This document shows positions 23,127-34,296 of a stretch of 64,000 nucleotides of DNA, in pieces; within the stretch, counting starts at the first letter, position 1, and every line of letters starts with the position of its first letter. The stretch is from Rachicladosporium sp. CCFEE 5018 (Eukaryota; Ascomycota; Dothideomycetes; Cladosporiales; Cladosporiaceae): contig KZ111140.1 of assembly GCA_002077045.2 (NCBI GenBank), forward strand, positions 395,429-459,428. Reading direction: 5' to 3'. The notes beneath the pieces are model-generated. The model made no database searches, had not been told where the DNA came from, and saw only the letters and a list, made by a program, of their open reading frames with translations. Both the position numbers and the translations under genes were made by a program.

Positions 23127-24392
23127 ATGCGACTCTTCAACACAGGAACATACGAGGTCGGTGAACCTGAGTATGCCATCATTCAGCGATATGCCATCCT
23201 CTCGCACCGGTGGCATGCAAAAGAAATCAGCTACCAGCACCTGGAGTCAGCGGAGAAGATTGCGGAGTCGATTAATCTCCCTCACTTCGCAAAGATACGA
23301 AGTGCATGCGCAAAGGCTGCAAGTCTGGGTTATCAATGGCTTTGGATCGATACGTGTTGCATCAACAAGCAAGACAACGCGGAATTGACGGAGTCGCTGA
23401 ATTCGATGTACAAATGGTACAGACAGGCATCCGAATGCTTGATATACTTGTCAGACGTTGATCACACTGTCGCGAAAGGACCAACTCCATTTGCAGTAGC
23501 TGCTGCCGACGAATCTGAGGTCCGTGAGTCGCAATGGTTCACTCGAGGCTGGACTTTGCAGGAGCTGTTAGCTTGTAAGACAGCCAGATTCTACGACGTC
23601 AATTGGGACGAGATTGGCACGAAAGACACCCTAGCACCAGATCTACAGAGGATCACACATATCGAAGAAGGCTATCTCGATCAACGAAAGAGCCTACAGC
23701 TTGCAAGTATTGCTACAAAGCTCAGCTGGGTGTGTGATAGAATCACCACTCGACCTGAAGACAAAGTGTACAGCCTTGTTGGTCTATTCGACGTGTATCT
23801 TCCCATACAGTACGGCGAGGGTTTGAAGAAAGCCTTCCGCCGTTTACAATTGGAGCTACTGACGACTCCGGATGAGTCTATCTTCGCCTGGACGCTGCCT
23901 GGCCCGTCCTGGGAGCCACCCCCAGGCTACGACAGTGATGAGTATGGCTTACTGGCTCCTTCGATCGAATGCTTTGGCAAGTCGGGGGGTGTAACGCATG
24001 TGAACAAGGAGGACTACCGACCACGTTCCGCAGCCGGCTATAGCATGGTTCAGACAGGCGTCATGTTTCCCGTGCCTACCATCGAGTTCGAGAAGAAGGT
24101 GTGGAATTGGTACACCATCTCTGGCCTGTTCGTACCGCCAGCAACAATACCATTATTGGCATATGCCGAGCGCCGAAGGAACAAGTTCGGTTTTTCCCTG
24201 ACACTAAACTGCTGGAATGTTAATAATGGTCGCGTTGGTGCTCCAGTGCGAATATGGATTCGGAAAGGCGACGAGTCATCGCATTTTGCAGTCTGGCGAA
24301 GATTTCGATGTGACGAATGGATCCTGGGTACACAGGCGGCGAAATGGAGGCGTTCGGGCCCGGTGACAGAACTGGCTGTTGCTCAGCCTTGA
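23127..24392 (+). CDS. HET-domain protein (haplotype B)
   Basis: Second allele of the 421 aa HET-domain protein, with all conserved HET blocks present. Against the copy at 10912 I count about eight base differences; five change an amino acid (A to E, H to Q, R to K, L to I, P to S) and three are silent. It ends tail-to-tail with the rhodopsin-like gene, 203 bases away. Confidence 0.9.
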   Translation: MRLFNTGTYEVGEPEYAIIQRYAILSHRWHAKEISYQHLESAEKIAESINLPHFAKIRSACAKAASLGYQWLWIDTCCINKQDNAELTESLNSMYKWYRQASECLIYLSDVDHTVAKGPTPFAVAAADESEVRESQWFTRGWTLQELLACKTARFYDVNWDEIGTKDTLAPDLQRITHIEEGYLDQRKSLQLASIATKLSWVCDRITTRPEDKVYSLVGLFDVYLPIQYGEGLKKAFRRLQLELLTTPDESIFAWTLPGPSWEPPPGYDSDEYGLLAPSIECFGKSGGVTHVNKEDYRPRSAAGYSMVQTGVMFPVPTIEFEKKVWNWYTISGLFVPPATIPLLAYAERRRNKFGFSLTLNCWNVNNGRVGAPVRIWIRKGDESSHFAVWRRFRCDEWILGTQAAKWRRSGPVTELAVAQP

Positions 24393-24595
24393 AAAGGCAA
24401 TGCAAAGGTGCGGTCGTGGACTGAAACGCACAGAACGTGCCAATCCGATCCCATTTACTTGTCGAAAGACAGTTTGATAGGGATTTCCGGATCATGATGC
24501 CTCACATCGGCCATTCGAGTCTTATGCACGCAGACGGCTTCTCATGTCTACTAGATCTTGTTTCTACAACCCCCCTCTCCCACACTCCCCGCGAA

Positions 24596-25898
24596 TCACG
24601 AGTCCCGCACATGGATCGATGAGACGTCGACCTGTGTCTCTCGCCGAATAATCATCTGTTGAGACTCAGCGCTCGCAAGAGACACCTGGTCAGCGCGGCT
24701 GTGCCCGATCGAGACGCCATGGCGCATCGTATCTGGTCTCATGCCGAAGTCGTCCGCACTCTTACTGTTTGTGTATCCTCGTCTTGCTCCTGTCTTGATA
24801 GACCCGAGGGCGATCTCGTTGCGATGGACGGACGCACCCCAATACGTGGCGCCCTGACTGAAGGCACCAACGAAGGATCGCAGACATGGGATGGTGCTGG
24901 TGATGAGCGAAGTGCACAACGTCACCTCCTGAAGGATCAACACTGGCACGCTTCCGATACTTGCTCGATCCTCCTGGCCTAATCGTACATGTGCGATTGT
25001 TTGAGCGATGAAAAACGCTGTCGTACTGCGGTATGTCAGCTGGCTGCACTTCTCAATGATATCGATGCGTCATACAGGAACCGACAAGAGTACAGTGTAA
25101 TGACTACGCGCTTCTTGTCGCCTGATATACGCAGAGCGTGCAGAAACGTGATAGGTAGTGTGAACATCAGGACCTCGCTGAAGACGTCCAGCAGGCAGAC
25201 GGCGATCATCCGTGCCGTCTGTCAGAAGTCAGCATCTGTTGATCACGCTGCTCTCGCGAGACTCACGCTTCCCAAACAGCGGTCGCTAGTACTGAAGTCA
25301 AGAAGCTTCTGCGTTGCGCACCCGCCCAAAGCCACTCCCATCGACGCAGCCATGCAAATCAGAAGTGCAAGACCGGCGATCGAATAGGTGAGGTCTCTTC
25401 GGCGGGTTATTCCCACAAAGATTTTCATGTTGAACACCAGCAGCGCCGCCTTTGCTCCGTACAGGGCTGCAAACCAAGATAGCTCCGACGCGAAGAGCAG
25501 CTTGTGCTTTATCAGCGGAACTCCCTGCATCTCGTCGCTCAATTCACGTGCCGTCGAGATCATGCCTTGCTTCTTTGACCAGCCTACAGTCATTAGAGCG
25601 ACCCCCAACCCGTCAGACACTGCGCGCATGAGTAAACCCCAGTGTCCACAAGCGATCAACTGTGCAAAACCAGCAGATCAGTCTAATGTCCATCAAAGGC
25701 GCAATCAGCCTCCGAATTACTCACATAGGTAAATCCCAGCACCGCATCGTCATACCACAAAAGACCATACTTCCCAACGATGCGTGCACCGAGGAAGCGA
25801 ACTGAGTAAGTTATGGACAATATCGTGGCAACCCAAAGCCAACATCTATGGTCGACATCGCTGGGCTTACTGAGGCCAGCTTCACTAGAGAATGACAT
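24596..25898 (-). CDS. Fungal rhodopsin-like integral membrane protein (haplotype B)
   Basis: Resembles the fungal PTH11/SAT4-type seven-helix family, membrane proteins often of receptor-like role. Exon 1 is 25898-25725 (MSFSSEAGL..., with the helix pair ending VGKYGLLWYDDAVLGFTY). The intron is 25724-25660 (GTGAGT...CACAG). Exon 2 is 25659-25267, intron 25266-25219 (GTGAGT...GACAG), then exon 3 from 25218. The C-terminal block QEVTLCTSLITSTIPCLRSF, typical of the family, is in a different frame. The change happens either through a third intron (25107-25040, weak GTAGTC donor, 373 aa product) or a frameshift near 25036-25060. The intron would delete most of a predicted helix, so a frameshifted, possibly dead gene cannot be excluded. 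The ligand is unknown. Confidence 0.65.
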
Positions 25899-26690
25899 TG
25901 TAACAGCGTACTCAATTTCGTCAGACGTCGAGTCAACGGAGGTGAGGTGCTCAACATGTACGTAGGCAAGCCTCCACGCTGTGCCACATATCTCACGGGA
26001 CGTTGGTTCGGCATTCTGACTGCCCAGTCCTGCCAGTGTACGACATCATTGAGACTGGATTTCCTCCTCAGCAGGACAGTGCTCAGGCCAGATAAGTGGG
26101 TCACCATGGCCATACTATATGGCTATGCCGTCGAACGCTCTGTTTGACTTTGTAGAGGTATCAGATCACATGGATCCAATGTGCATTGTGGAGCGTCGTT
26201 GTCCGCTTTATATGCCCCGCGACACACAACTGACTGCAACTAGACCACTTCACATAGCCTACAGCATCACGATCTGTGTACTAGAGTATAGAAGGAGTAA
26301 CAAAACATTATTGCATTGAGAAAAGTATGCAGGCAAGGATTAAGTGATGCCGATAGATTCATTGGCGAATGGGACGCTTCCCCGATAAGAACCCCCTGTC
26401 GTTCTTAATGAAGTGCCCAATTACTTTATGTCTCATGCCATCGGCACTTTCACCTCATGCCAAAGTCTACCTTAGACAGACACTTCACAGCTGTACCTGC
26501 AGCTTGGCTGGCCTATCGCGCCGCAATTAATAACGCATGCATCGCCGCAGACTAATGTCGCAGTGCAGATTGGTGACGAGTGTTCCAATCTCGTAGCAGG
26601 CATTGTCGGACTTCCAGCTATCGCTCTTTCTCCATCTACCCTCTCCTAGCAGTCAATTTTGTTTCCCAGTCTGCGATTTTGTCATCGAAT
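25899..26690. promoter_or_regulatory. Divergent intergenic region, rhodopsin-like gene / permease (haplotype B)
   Basis: About 790 bases, relatively AT-rich, between two genes transcribed away from each other. Only short shadow frames are present. The counterpart is 33511-34296. Confidence 0.5.
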
Positions 26691-28836
26691 ATAGATGACT
26701 ATGGCGATAAGAAGGTGCCTGGCAACGCGGCCCTCCCGGCAGAACAGAACAATGACTTTGCTGTCGAATCAAACACGGCAAGGCATGGCCAAGAGCACGA
26801 TGCTCGGGACATGCGACGACTAGGCCGCAAGCAAGAAGTCAAGAGGCGGTTTCGCTTTTTCTCCATCGTCGGGTACATGGTCATCCTGGCCTCCACATAG
26901 GAGGGCGCTCTTGTCAGCACCATCTTCTCATTGCTGTGAGTCTCTGTCATGTAGCATCATAGCTATTTGCTGACATATTAACAGCAACGGAGGCACCGCG
27001 GGCACGATCTGGATGACCCTCATTGCGTCTCTAGGCATGCTGACTTCGACGCTTTCGATGGCAGAGGTAAGGTGGAGTCGCTAGCATTTTTGATTATTAC
27101 TGATGAAGCCCAGATGGCCTCCATCTCGCCCACCTCGGGCGGCCAATACCATTGGGTCAGCGAGTAAGTTGGAGCCTTATCCGAATTATGTTGAATCCAG
27201 AGGCTCACATGCTGTAAGATTCGCGCCACCCAAGCTCCAGAAGCCGCTTAGCTACGCCGTCGGGTGGATGGCCGCACTAGGGTGGCAGACTGCTATGCCA
27301 GCTGTTGCATACACGGCCGCAATCCAGGTCATCGCGCTGATTGCCACTGTTGACGCCGACTATGTCATTCAGGGTTGGCACGGCGCCCTTCTGACCATTG
27401 CATTCGTCACCTTCGCCATCCTGTTCAACATGTTCGCAATCAACAAGCTGCCACTGATCGAAGGCCTTGTAGTGATTATCCACGTATACACCATACCGGG
27501 CGGCTACTTGATCATGTAGATGTCCATTTGCTGATACCCTCATAGCTGTTTGGGTTTTTTGCATTCGTTGTGGTCTTATGGGTCACTGGACCACGTACAC
27601 CAGGGAGCGTCACGTTCACCACCTTTGCCGATGAGTATGGATGGGGGAGTCCAGGGCTTGCGGTAGATTACCGAGGCCGTCACCGAATTCTGGATGAGTG
27701 CTGACAAGACTAGATGCTTGTATCGATCGTTGGCCCAGCTGCTGCACTTATCGGAGCGGATGCTGCCGTGAGAGATGTCGACACTTGCATACCACGGAAT
27801 CAAGCTAACAAAGAACCAGGTCCATCTTGCGGAAGAATTGCAGGATGCGTCATATGTTCGTGCTGTCTAGTTCGATCGTATTGATGAAACGTTATAGAAG
27901 CTGATAGTCCGCTGCAGGTCCTACCTCATGCTATGATCACATCAGCTCTCATCAACTACGCTACAGCGTTCGTCGCAGTCATCTCATTGGTCTCTGCAAT
28001 TGGCCCAAACCTTGAGGAAGTTCTGGCGACGACCACGGGTCAGCCATGGGTCGAGATCGTTCGCCTGGCGACGGGCTCCCAAACCGCTACGATCGTCTTG
28101 GTGGTGCTCGTCTGCTTCCAGTATACATTCACCTCGATTAACCAGGTGACCACATCTTCTCGTCAGCTGTGGGCGCTGGCTCGGGACAAGGGAATCCCGT
28201 TCCATCGGTTCCTAAGCAAGGTGGATATCCGAGCTGCCAGAAGCTCAGGAGTGCAACGACTGACATGAGCTCCGCAGGTCGACTCGCGCAACAACGTCCC
28301 ACAGAACGCAGTGATCATCACTCTCTGCACCACAATCATTGTCTCACTCATCATCATCGGCAGCTCGATAGCGTAGACCTTTCCCGTCCTGACAATCTTG
28401 TGGACAGCTTGCTGATCTTCACTGCAGATTCAACATCATCCTCTCAATCTGCAACGTCTCTCTCATAGCCAGCTACCTCATCTGCATCGCCACATTTCTG
28501 GCCAAACGCATACGCTCAAAGGGCGATCTGCCTGCGCGGAAGTTCAGTCTCGGAAGATTCGGCTTGCCATTGAACATAGCAGCACTTGCATGGCTGTCGC
28601 TTTTACTAGTGTTCCTGCTCTTTCCAGCAGCACCACATCCCGAGCCTGCGTAAGTCTTACCACCGAGCGTTGCCCGCTGTGGAGAGAGTAAACAATACAC
28701 TGACACTCAGTACAGGGGCATGAATTGGGCTTGCCTGATGTTCGGCGTAGTCATTCTCTTTGCATTTGGTTGGTACGCTGTGCGGGCGAGGCACGAGTAC
28801 GATGGACCGATGGAGTACATGAGAAAGGATATGTAA
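26691..28836 (+). pseudogene. Amino-acid permease (APC family, GABA/choline-type), haplotype B: start lost and one nonsense codon
   Basis: Encodes an APC-superfamily permease for amino acids or related amines. I can place ten introns: 26936-26984, 27067-27113, 27164-27218, 27484-27545, 27663-27713, 27768-27819, 27856-27917, 28221-28277, 28373-28427 and 28650-28715. The eleven exons sum to 1590 bases, a 529-residue frame, which is the normal family length. Conserved pieces include GQYHWVSEFAPP, the QLWALARDKGIPF segment and a C-terminal tail RARHEYDG. Two lesions: the codon matching the haplotype A start is ATA at 26691-26693, and a TAG at 26898-26900 replaces a Trp codon in the first membrane region. 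The rest is open, so decay looks recent. Confidence 0.8.
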
Positions 28837-29159
28837 CTGCAGAGAGAAGTCTGGGGTAGCCAAGTCACGTGTTCATCAGAGTTGAGGAGCTCGATGCACA
28901 TGACGCCATTAGACGTGCATCTGTCCTGACATGGAGCAGCACGGACGCCTCATGCATTACACTCGTACCACATGACCAGGAACCAGAACGGCTGGCTGGG
29001 CATTGTCAGAAGGGAGACATGAAATGGCAACACAAGCCATGGAGTGGTATGGGTATATTCCATTGCGTTACTCATGCTATTACGTATCCACATGCAGCGC
29101 ACCACAGTATTACCTCTTCCTTCGCAAGATATTCCTAGTTCTCGTTCTCGATCCTACGT
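28837..29159. other. Intergenic, permease / fasciclin (haplotype B)
   Basis: About 320 bases between the 3' ends of two convergent genes. No gene or regulatory structure recognised. The counterpart 36434-36729 is about 27 bases shorter, through a deletion near 36480. Confidence 0.5.
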
Positions 29160-30421
29160 TTACCAGCCAGCGATGAATGCCGCACCACCGAAGAGCGCAG
29201 CAGCGCCAACACCAGCAGTCACAGCAGCGGCACCGGCAGACGAGCTGGCCGAAGCGGATGCAGATGGATTGCCAGCTGAGTTCACACCGACAGCGCCGGT
29301 TGGGGCAACGTAGCCTGAGGCGACGGCGCTGTTGCTTGTCACAAGCGCGGCAATCGTGGTTGTGGCCGATGCAACGCCGGAGGTGTAAGGCACCTCAGTG
29401 CCAGCGGACGCAGAGTACGGGTTCGCAGGCTGAGTCTGGGTGCTGTTGCCGGCGGTTGTGTCGTTAATCTTGAGGACGGAGTCGATGACGTGAAGAACAC
29501 CGTTGGCGAGGAGAATGTCGGCGTTGATGACGCGGGCTTGGTTGACGAAGACCTCGCCGTCGGTGACCGTGATGGTGAGGTTTCCGCCGCCAAGTGCAGG
29601 AACGGAGCCGTTGGTCAGCGTGCTGCTGTAGGCTACGGTGCCGTTGATAACGTGGTATTCGAGGATGGCAGCAGCTTGCTCAACAGTCAAGTTCGCGACG
29701 GCCGAGCCAATGGCCTGGAAAGCAGCGTTGTTGGGGGCGAAGATGGTAATGTCTGGGGTGGTGGACAGTGCGGACGTGAGGTTCGTGGCCTCAACTGCGC
29801 CGAGCAGGGCGGTAAGATTGGCAGCAGTGAGCGCCTCGCCGACACCTGGTGGGATCGTGAGGAGACCGTCAATGATGTGCACAACACCACCGGTGAAGTT
29901 GAGATTCTGTGATACAATCAGCGCTGGTCACAAGTCATTAGCGAGGGGTTACATACGGGTGTCGTGACGGAAACATTGTTCTTCAAGCCGGAGATGATGG
30001 ACACGCCACCATCAACAACGCGGGCCTCGACGACCTGGCCGCCAGTGACGTTCGTGTAGGTCTCATTGGTGAGGAGCGTCGGCGCGAAGGCTGGGGTCTC
30101 ACTTATGCCACTCGCGTAGATTGTGCTGCCGAGGACATGGTATTGCAGAAGCGCCTGGACAGCTCCGCCGACTGCTGACAGTGTGGAGAGTGCTCCGCTC
30201 TCATTTGCCGACTGCAAGGCAATGTTCGAAGGTGCGAAGATGGTGATGTTGGTAGCATTGGCGAGAGCGCCAGCAACATCAGGGTACGCCGAGAGCAGGG
30301 TGTTCAAGGCAGAGAGTTCGGAGTTGCCAGCGAGCAGCGAAGTGAGGTTGGTAGAGTTAGCTTCCTGTGCCTTGACAGCGACTGCCGCAGCAGCAGCGCC
30401 GAAGATGTACTTGAACTGCAT
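29160..30421 (-). CDS. Fasciclin (FAS1)-domain GPI-anchored surface protein (haplotype B)
   Basis: A 403 aa secreted protein with two FAS1 domains, usually involved in cell adhesion or wall interactions. Exon 1 is 30421-29957: signal peptide MQFKYIFGAAAAAVAVKA, then the first FAS1 domain with TNITIFAPSNIAL and the LLQYHVLGS block. The intron is 29956-29907 (50 nt, GTATGT...CACAG). Exon 2 is 29906-29160: second FAS1 domain with PDITIFAPNNAAFQ and ILEYHVINGT, then a Ser/Ala-rich stalk and a hydrophobic C-terminus (GAAALFGGAAFIAGW) suited to a GPI anchor. Many N-glycosylation sequons. The start is set by the signal peptide; the frame extends upstream, but without protein-like sequence. Confidence 0.92.
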
Positions 30422-31539
30422 GATGCTGGTGTGAGGTTGAGGAGAGGAATATGCTGGGATATTGTAGTGTAGGATGGGAAGGAAAGAGAGAGTAGAGAAT
30501 AGGTAGAGCTTATGAGAAATACCTCCAGTACATCGCGTGCTGGTACCTCGTGCGGATACGGCCAATTGCAAGACGCAGTGCACGGGCACGGCCATGCGGC
30601 ACTGTTTGACCGTACCCAAGGAGTCAGTGCTTAGTACCTAGCTCCAGGCAATCGAATCACAGCATAGCCTCGACCTGCCCGCGGCGGGGCATTGGCTATG
30701 GCCGCCACGAGTCTTGACATACGTGCGCGTCGCGATTGCCAAGTGTCTCACGGCGTTCGATCTTGCCGTGACGTCGATGAATTATGCGTGGATCCACGTC
30801 GAGCAGCGCAAGCACTGCGTGTTACGCCGCGGAGAGCTGAAGCGTAGGAAGCTGTTACCGAGTGCCGCGTGTTTCAGGCGCAATCACAGGACGGTAGAGC
30901 TCGCCAAAGGTCAGCTGTAGACGAATGGCAATTGTCTAGGACAAATGAGGTCAGGATCGCGAAGTCCAAGCTCTGTGGTAAAATGCAGTAACGCTGCGAT
31001 CCCCGCAAAGAATGCTACAGGGGTCCGACGAATGCCGTCGATCCGGGAAGCGCCATGATGCAGGCTTGGCACTTCCCGCCGCTTGGCAAGAGATCGTCTG
31101 CCGGCATCGTTGACGCGGCCTTTCGTGTGTTCTGCGCCGTATGTGTGGATTGCAGCTGCAAGTGCATTCAGCTGACCCAGGCAGGCCAATGATCGTGATG
31201 TTCCTGAGACGTTGGTTGTGCTGCGCCTCAATTCTCGCTGAAGTTCGGCGTTTGCGGAGCAACTTTATTGATTCATGCCCAAGCTCACAAGCAAAGAGCA
31301 CGCAACACGCACTCTTCGTCGCGTGCCGCTTGTTGAGTTCGCGATTGATTCGCTTAGCTAATTGGCACGCCTAGACACCCAGGCTCGACCCGAGTCGACC
31401 ACACTCGATCGCGGCATGAACGCCTGTCCGCGGGCATGGCTCGATCTGAGACAACGCTTTCATATTGATATCTGTGCGCCATCAGCAAACCGATCGAAAA
31501 TCTCCTGTAATCGCGTATCATCGCATGCGATGCAATCGC
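30422..31539. other. Gene-poor spacer upstream of the fasciclin gene (haplotype B, cut by gap)
   Basis: About 1.1 kb with only short frames on both strands and no recognised protein. It continues at 48179 in contig 4. Bases 31033-31539 are identical to 47672-48178. Confidence 0.5.
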
Positions 31540-31639
31540 NNNNNNNNNNNNNNNNNNNNNNNNNNNNNNNNNNNNNNNNNNNNNNNNNNNNNNNNNNNNN
31601 NNNNNNNNNNNNNNNNNNNNNNNNNNNNNNNNNNNNNNN
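31540..31639. other. Assembly gap of 100 N between contigs 2 and 3
   Basis: Exactly 100 N. The right side returns to the middle of the HET gene, already passed twice, confirming that the join does not represent chromosomal order. Confidence 0.98.
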
Positions 31640-32004
31640 CCGCAGCCGGCTATAGCATGGTTCAGACAGGCGTCATGTTTCCCGTGCCTACCATCGAGTT
31701 CGAGAAGAAGGTGTGGAATTGGTACACCATCTCTGGCCTATTCGTACCGCCAGCAACAATACCATTATTGGCATATGCCGAGCGCCGAAGGAACAAGTTC
31801 GGTTTTCCCCTGACACTAAACTGCTGGAATGTTAATAATGGTCGCGTTGGTGCTCCAGTGCGAATATGGATTCGGAAAGGCGACGAGTCATCGCATTTTG
31901 CAGTCTGGCGAAGATTTCGATGTGACGAATGGATCCTGGGTACACAGGCGGCGAAATGGAGGCGTTCGGGCCCGGTGACAGAACTGGCTGTTGCTCAGCC
32001 TTGA
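31640..32004 (+). CDS. HET-domain protein, C-terminal fragment (start of contig 3)
   Basis: The last 121 codons plus stop of the HET gene, open from the first base after the gap (AAGYSMVQTG...). It is identical to the end of the copy at 10912-12177 and differs from the copy at 23127, including the P/S residue and a Leu codon. It is therefore not a third gene: it is the same haplotype A gene seen again at a contig end. Confidence 0.9.
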
Positions 32005-32039
32005 AAAGGCAATGCAAAGGTGCGGTCGTGGACTGAAAC
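31640..32039. repeat. 400-base exact overlap with 11813-12212
   Basis: The first 400 bases of contig 3 match the last 400 of contig 1 without a difference that I can find, while both differ from contig 2 at shared positions. This links contigs 1 and 3 as one haplotype. Confidence 0.93.
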
Positions 32040-32207
32040 ACACAGAACGTGCCAATCCGATCCCATTTACTTGTCGAAAGGCAGTTTGATAGGGAGTTCC
32101 GGATCATGATGCCTCACATCGGCCATTCGAGTCTTATGCACGCAAACGGCTTCTCATGTCTACTAGATCTTGTTCCTACAACCCCCATCTCCCACACTCC
32201 CCGCGAA

Positions 32208-33510
32208 TCACGAGTCCCGCACATGGATCGATGAGACGTCGACCTGTGTCTCTCGCCGAATGATCATCTGTTGAGACTCAGCGCTCGCAAGAGACACCTG
32301 GTCAGCCCGGCTGCGCCCAATCGAGACGCCATGGCGCATCGGACCTGGCCTCATGCCGAAGTCGTCCGCACTCCTACTGTTTGTGTTTCCTCGTCTTGCT
32401 CCTGTCTTAATAGACCTGAGGGCGATTTCATTGCGATGGACGCACGCACCCCAATATGTGGCACCCTGACTGAAGGCGCCAACAAAGGATCGTAGGCATG
32501 GGATGGTACTGGTGATGAGCGAAGTGCACAACGTGACCTCCTGAAGGATCAACATTGGCACGCTTCCGATACTTGCTCGATCCTCCTGGCCTAATCGTAC
32601 ATGTGCGATTGTTTGAGCGACGAAAAACGCTGTCGTACTGCGGTATGTCAGCTGGCTGCGCTTCTCAACAATATCGATGCGTCATACAGGAACCGACAAG
32701 AGTACAATGTAATGACTACGCGCTTCTTGTCGCCAGATATACGCAGAGCGTGCAGAAATGTGATAGGTAGTGTGCACATCAGGACCTCGCTGAAGACGTC
32801 CAGCAGGCAGACGGCGATCATCCGTGCCGTCTGTCAGAAGTCAGCATCTGTTGATCACGCTGCTCTCGCGAGACTCACGCTTCCCAAACAGCGGTCGCTA
32901 GTACTCAAGTCAAGAAGCTCCTGCGTTGCGCACCCGCCCAAAGCCACTCCCATCGACGCAGCCATGCAAATCAGAAGTGCAAGACCGGCGATCGAATAGA
33001 TGAGGTCTCTTCGGCGGGTTGTTCCCACAAAGATTTTCATGTTGAACACCAGCAGCGAAGCCTTTGCTCCGTACAGGGCTGCAAGCCAGAATAGCTCCAT
33101 CGCGAAGAGCAGCTTGTGCTTTATCAGCGGAACTCCCTGCATCTCGTCGCTCAGTTCACGTACCGTCGAGATCATGCCTTGCTTCTTTGACCAGCCTACA
33201 GTCATCAGAGCGACCCCCAACCCGTCAGACACTGCGCGCATGAGTAAACCCCAGTATCCACAAGCGATCAACTGTGCAATACCAGCAGATCAGACTGATG
33301 TCCATCAAAGGCGCAATCAGCCTCCGGATTACTCACATGGGTAAATCCCAGCACCGCATCGTCATACCACAAAAGACCATACTTCCCAACGATGCGTGCA
33401 CCGAGGAAGCAACTTGAGTAAGTTATGGACAATATGGTGGCAACCCGAAGCCAACATCTATGGTCAATATTGCTGGGCTTACTGAGGCCAGCTTCCTTAG
33501 AAAATGACAC
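32208..33510 (-). CDS. Fungal rhodopsin-like membrane protein (haplotype A, start codon lost)
   Basis: Counterpart of 24596-25898 with the same exons and splice sites. The codon aligned with the haplotype B start is GTG (forward CAC at about 33508-33510) instead of ATG, and I see no in-frame ATG nearby in exon 1. The protein would begin VSFSKEAGLSKPSNIDHRCW, so translation is doubtful unless a non-AUG start is used. The shared frame switch in the third exon is also present here. The C-terminal block QEVTLCTSLITSTIPCLRSF is intact. Possibly a null allele. Confidence 0.55.
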
Positions 33511-34296
33511 TGTAACAGCATACTCAATTTCGTCAGACGTCGAGTCAACGGAGATGAGGTGCCCAACATGTACGTAGGCAAGCCTCCACGCTGTGCCACA
33601 TATCTCACGGGACGCTGGTTCGGCATTCTGACTGCCCAATCCTGCCAGTGTACGATATCATTGAGACTGGATTCTCTCCTCAGCAGGACAGCGCTCAGGC
33701 CAGATAAGTGGGTCACCCTAGCCATACTACATGGCTGTGCCGTCGAACGCTCTATTTGACTTTGTCGAGGTATCAGATCACATGGATCCAATGTGCACCG
33801 TGGAGCGTCGTTGTCCGCTTTATATGCCCGGCGACACACAATTGACTGCAACTAGACCACTTCACATAGCCTACAGCATCACGATCTGTGTACTAGAGTA
33901 TAGAAGTAGTAACAAAACATAATTGCATCGAGGAAAGTATGCAGGTAAGTACTAAATGATGCCGATAGACTCATTGGCGAATGGGACGTTTCCCCGATAA
34001 GAACCCCCTGTCGTTCTTAATCAAATGCCCAATTACTTTATGTCTCATGCCATCAGCACTTTCACCTCATGCCAAAGTCTAGACAGCCATTCACAGCTGT
34101 ACCTGCAGCTTGGCTGGTCTACCGCGGCGCAATTAATAACGCATGCATCGCCGCAGACTAATGTCGCAGTGCAGATTGGTGACGAGTGTTCCAATCTCGT
34201 AGCAGGCATTGTCGGACTTCCAGCTATCGCTCTTTCTCCATCTACCCTCTCCTAGCAGTCAATTTTGTTTCCCAGTCTGCGAATTTGTCATCGAAG
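33511..34296. promoter_or_regulatory. Divergent intergenic region, rhodopsin-like gene / permease (haplotype A)
   Basis: About 790 bases, the counterpart of 25899-26690, with substitutions and small indels (for example near 34080). No gene recognised. Confidence 0.5.

Larger units (their letters stand above)
24028..31539. repeat. Haplotype B segment, collinear with 31640-39110
   Basis: HET tail, rhodopsin-like gene, permease pseudogene, fasciclin gene and following spacer recur in the same order at 31640-39110. The offset is 7612 at first and 7570 by the fasciclin gene, so haplotype A is about 42 bases shorter here. The last 507 bases are also repeated exactly at the start of contig 4. Confidence 0.9.

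Noticed and set aside
91..24427. True 12 kb tandem segmental duplication
   Set aside because: Contig end overlaps and the 100-N gaps fit interleaved haplotypes better; no sequence crosses a duplication junction.
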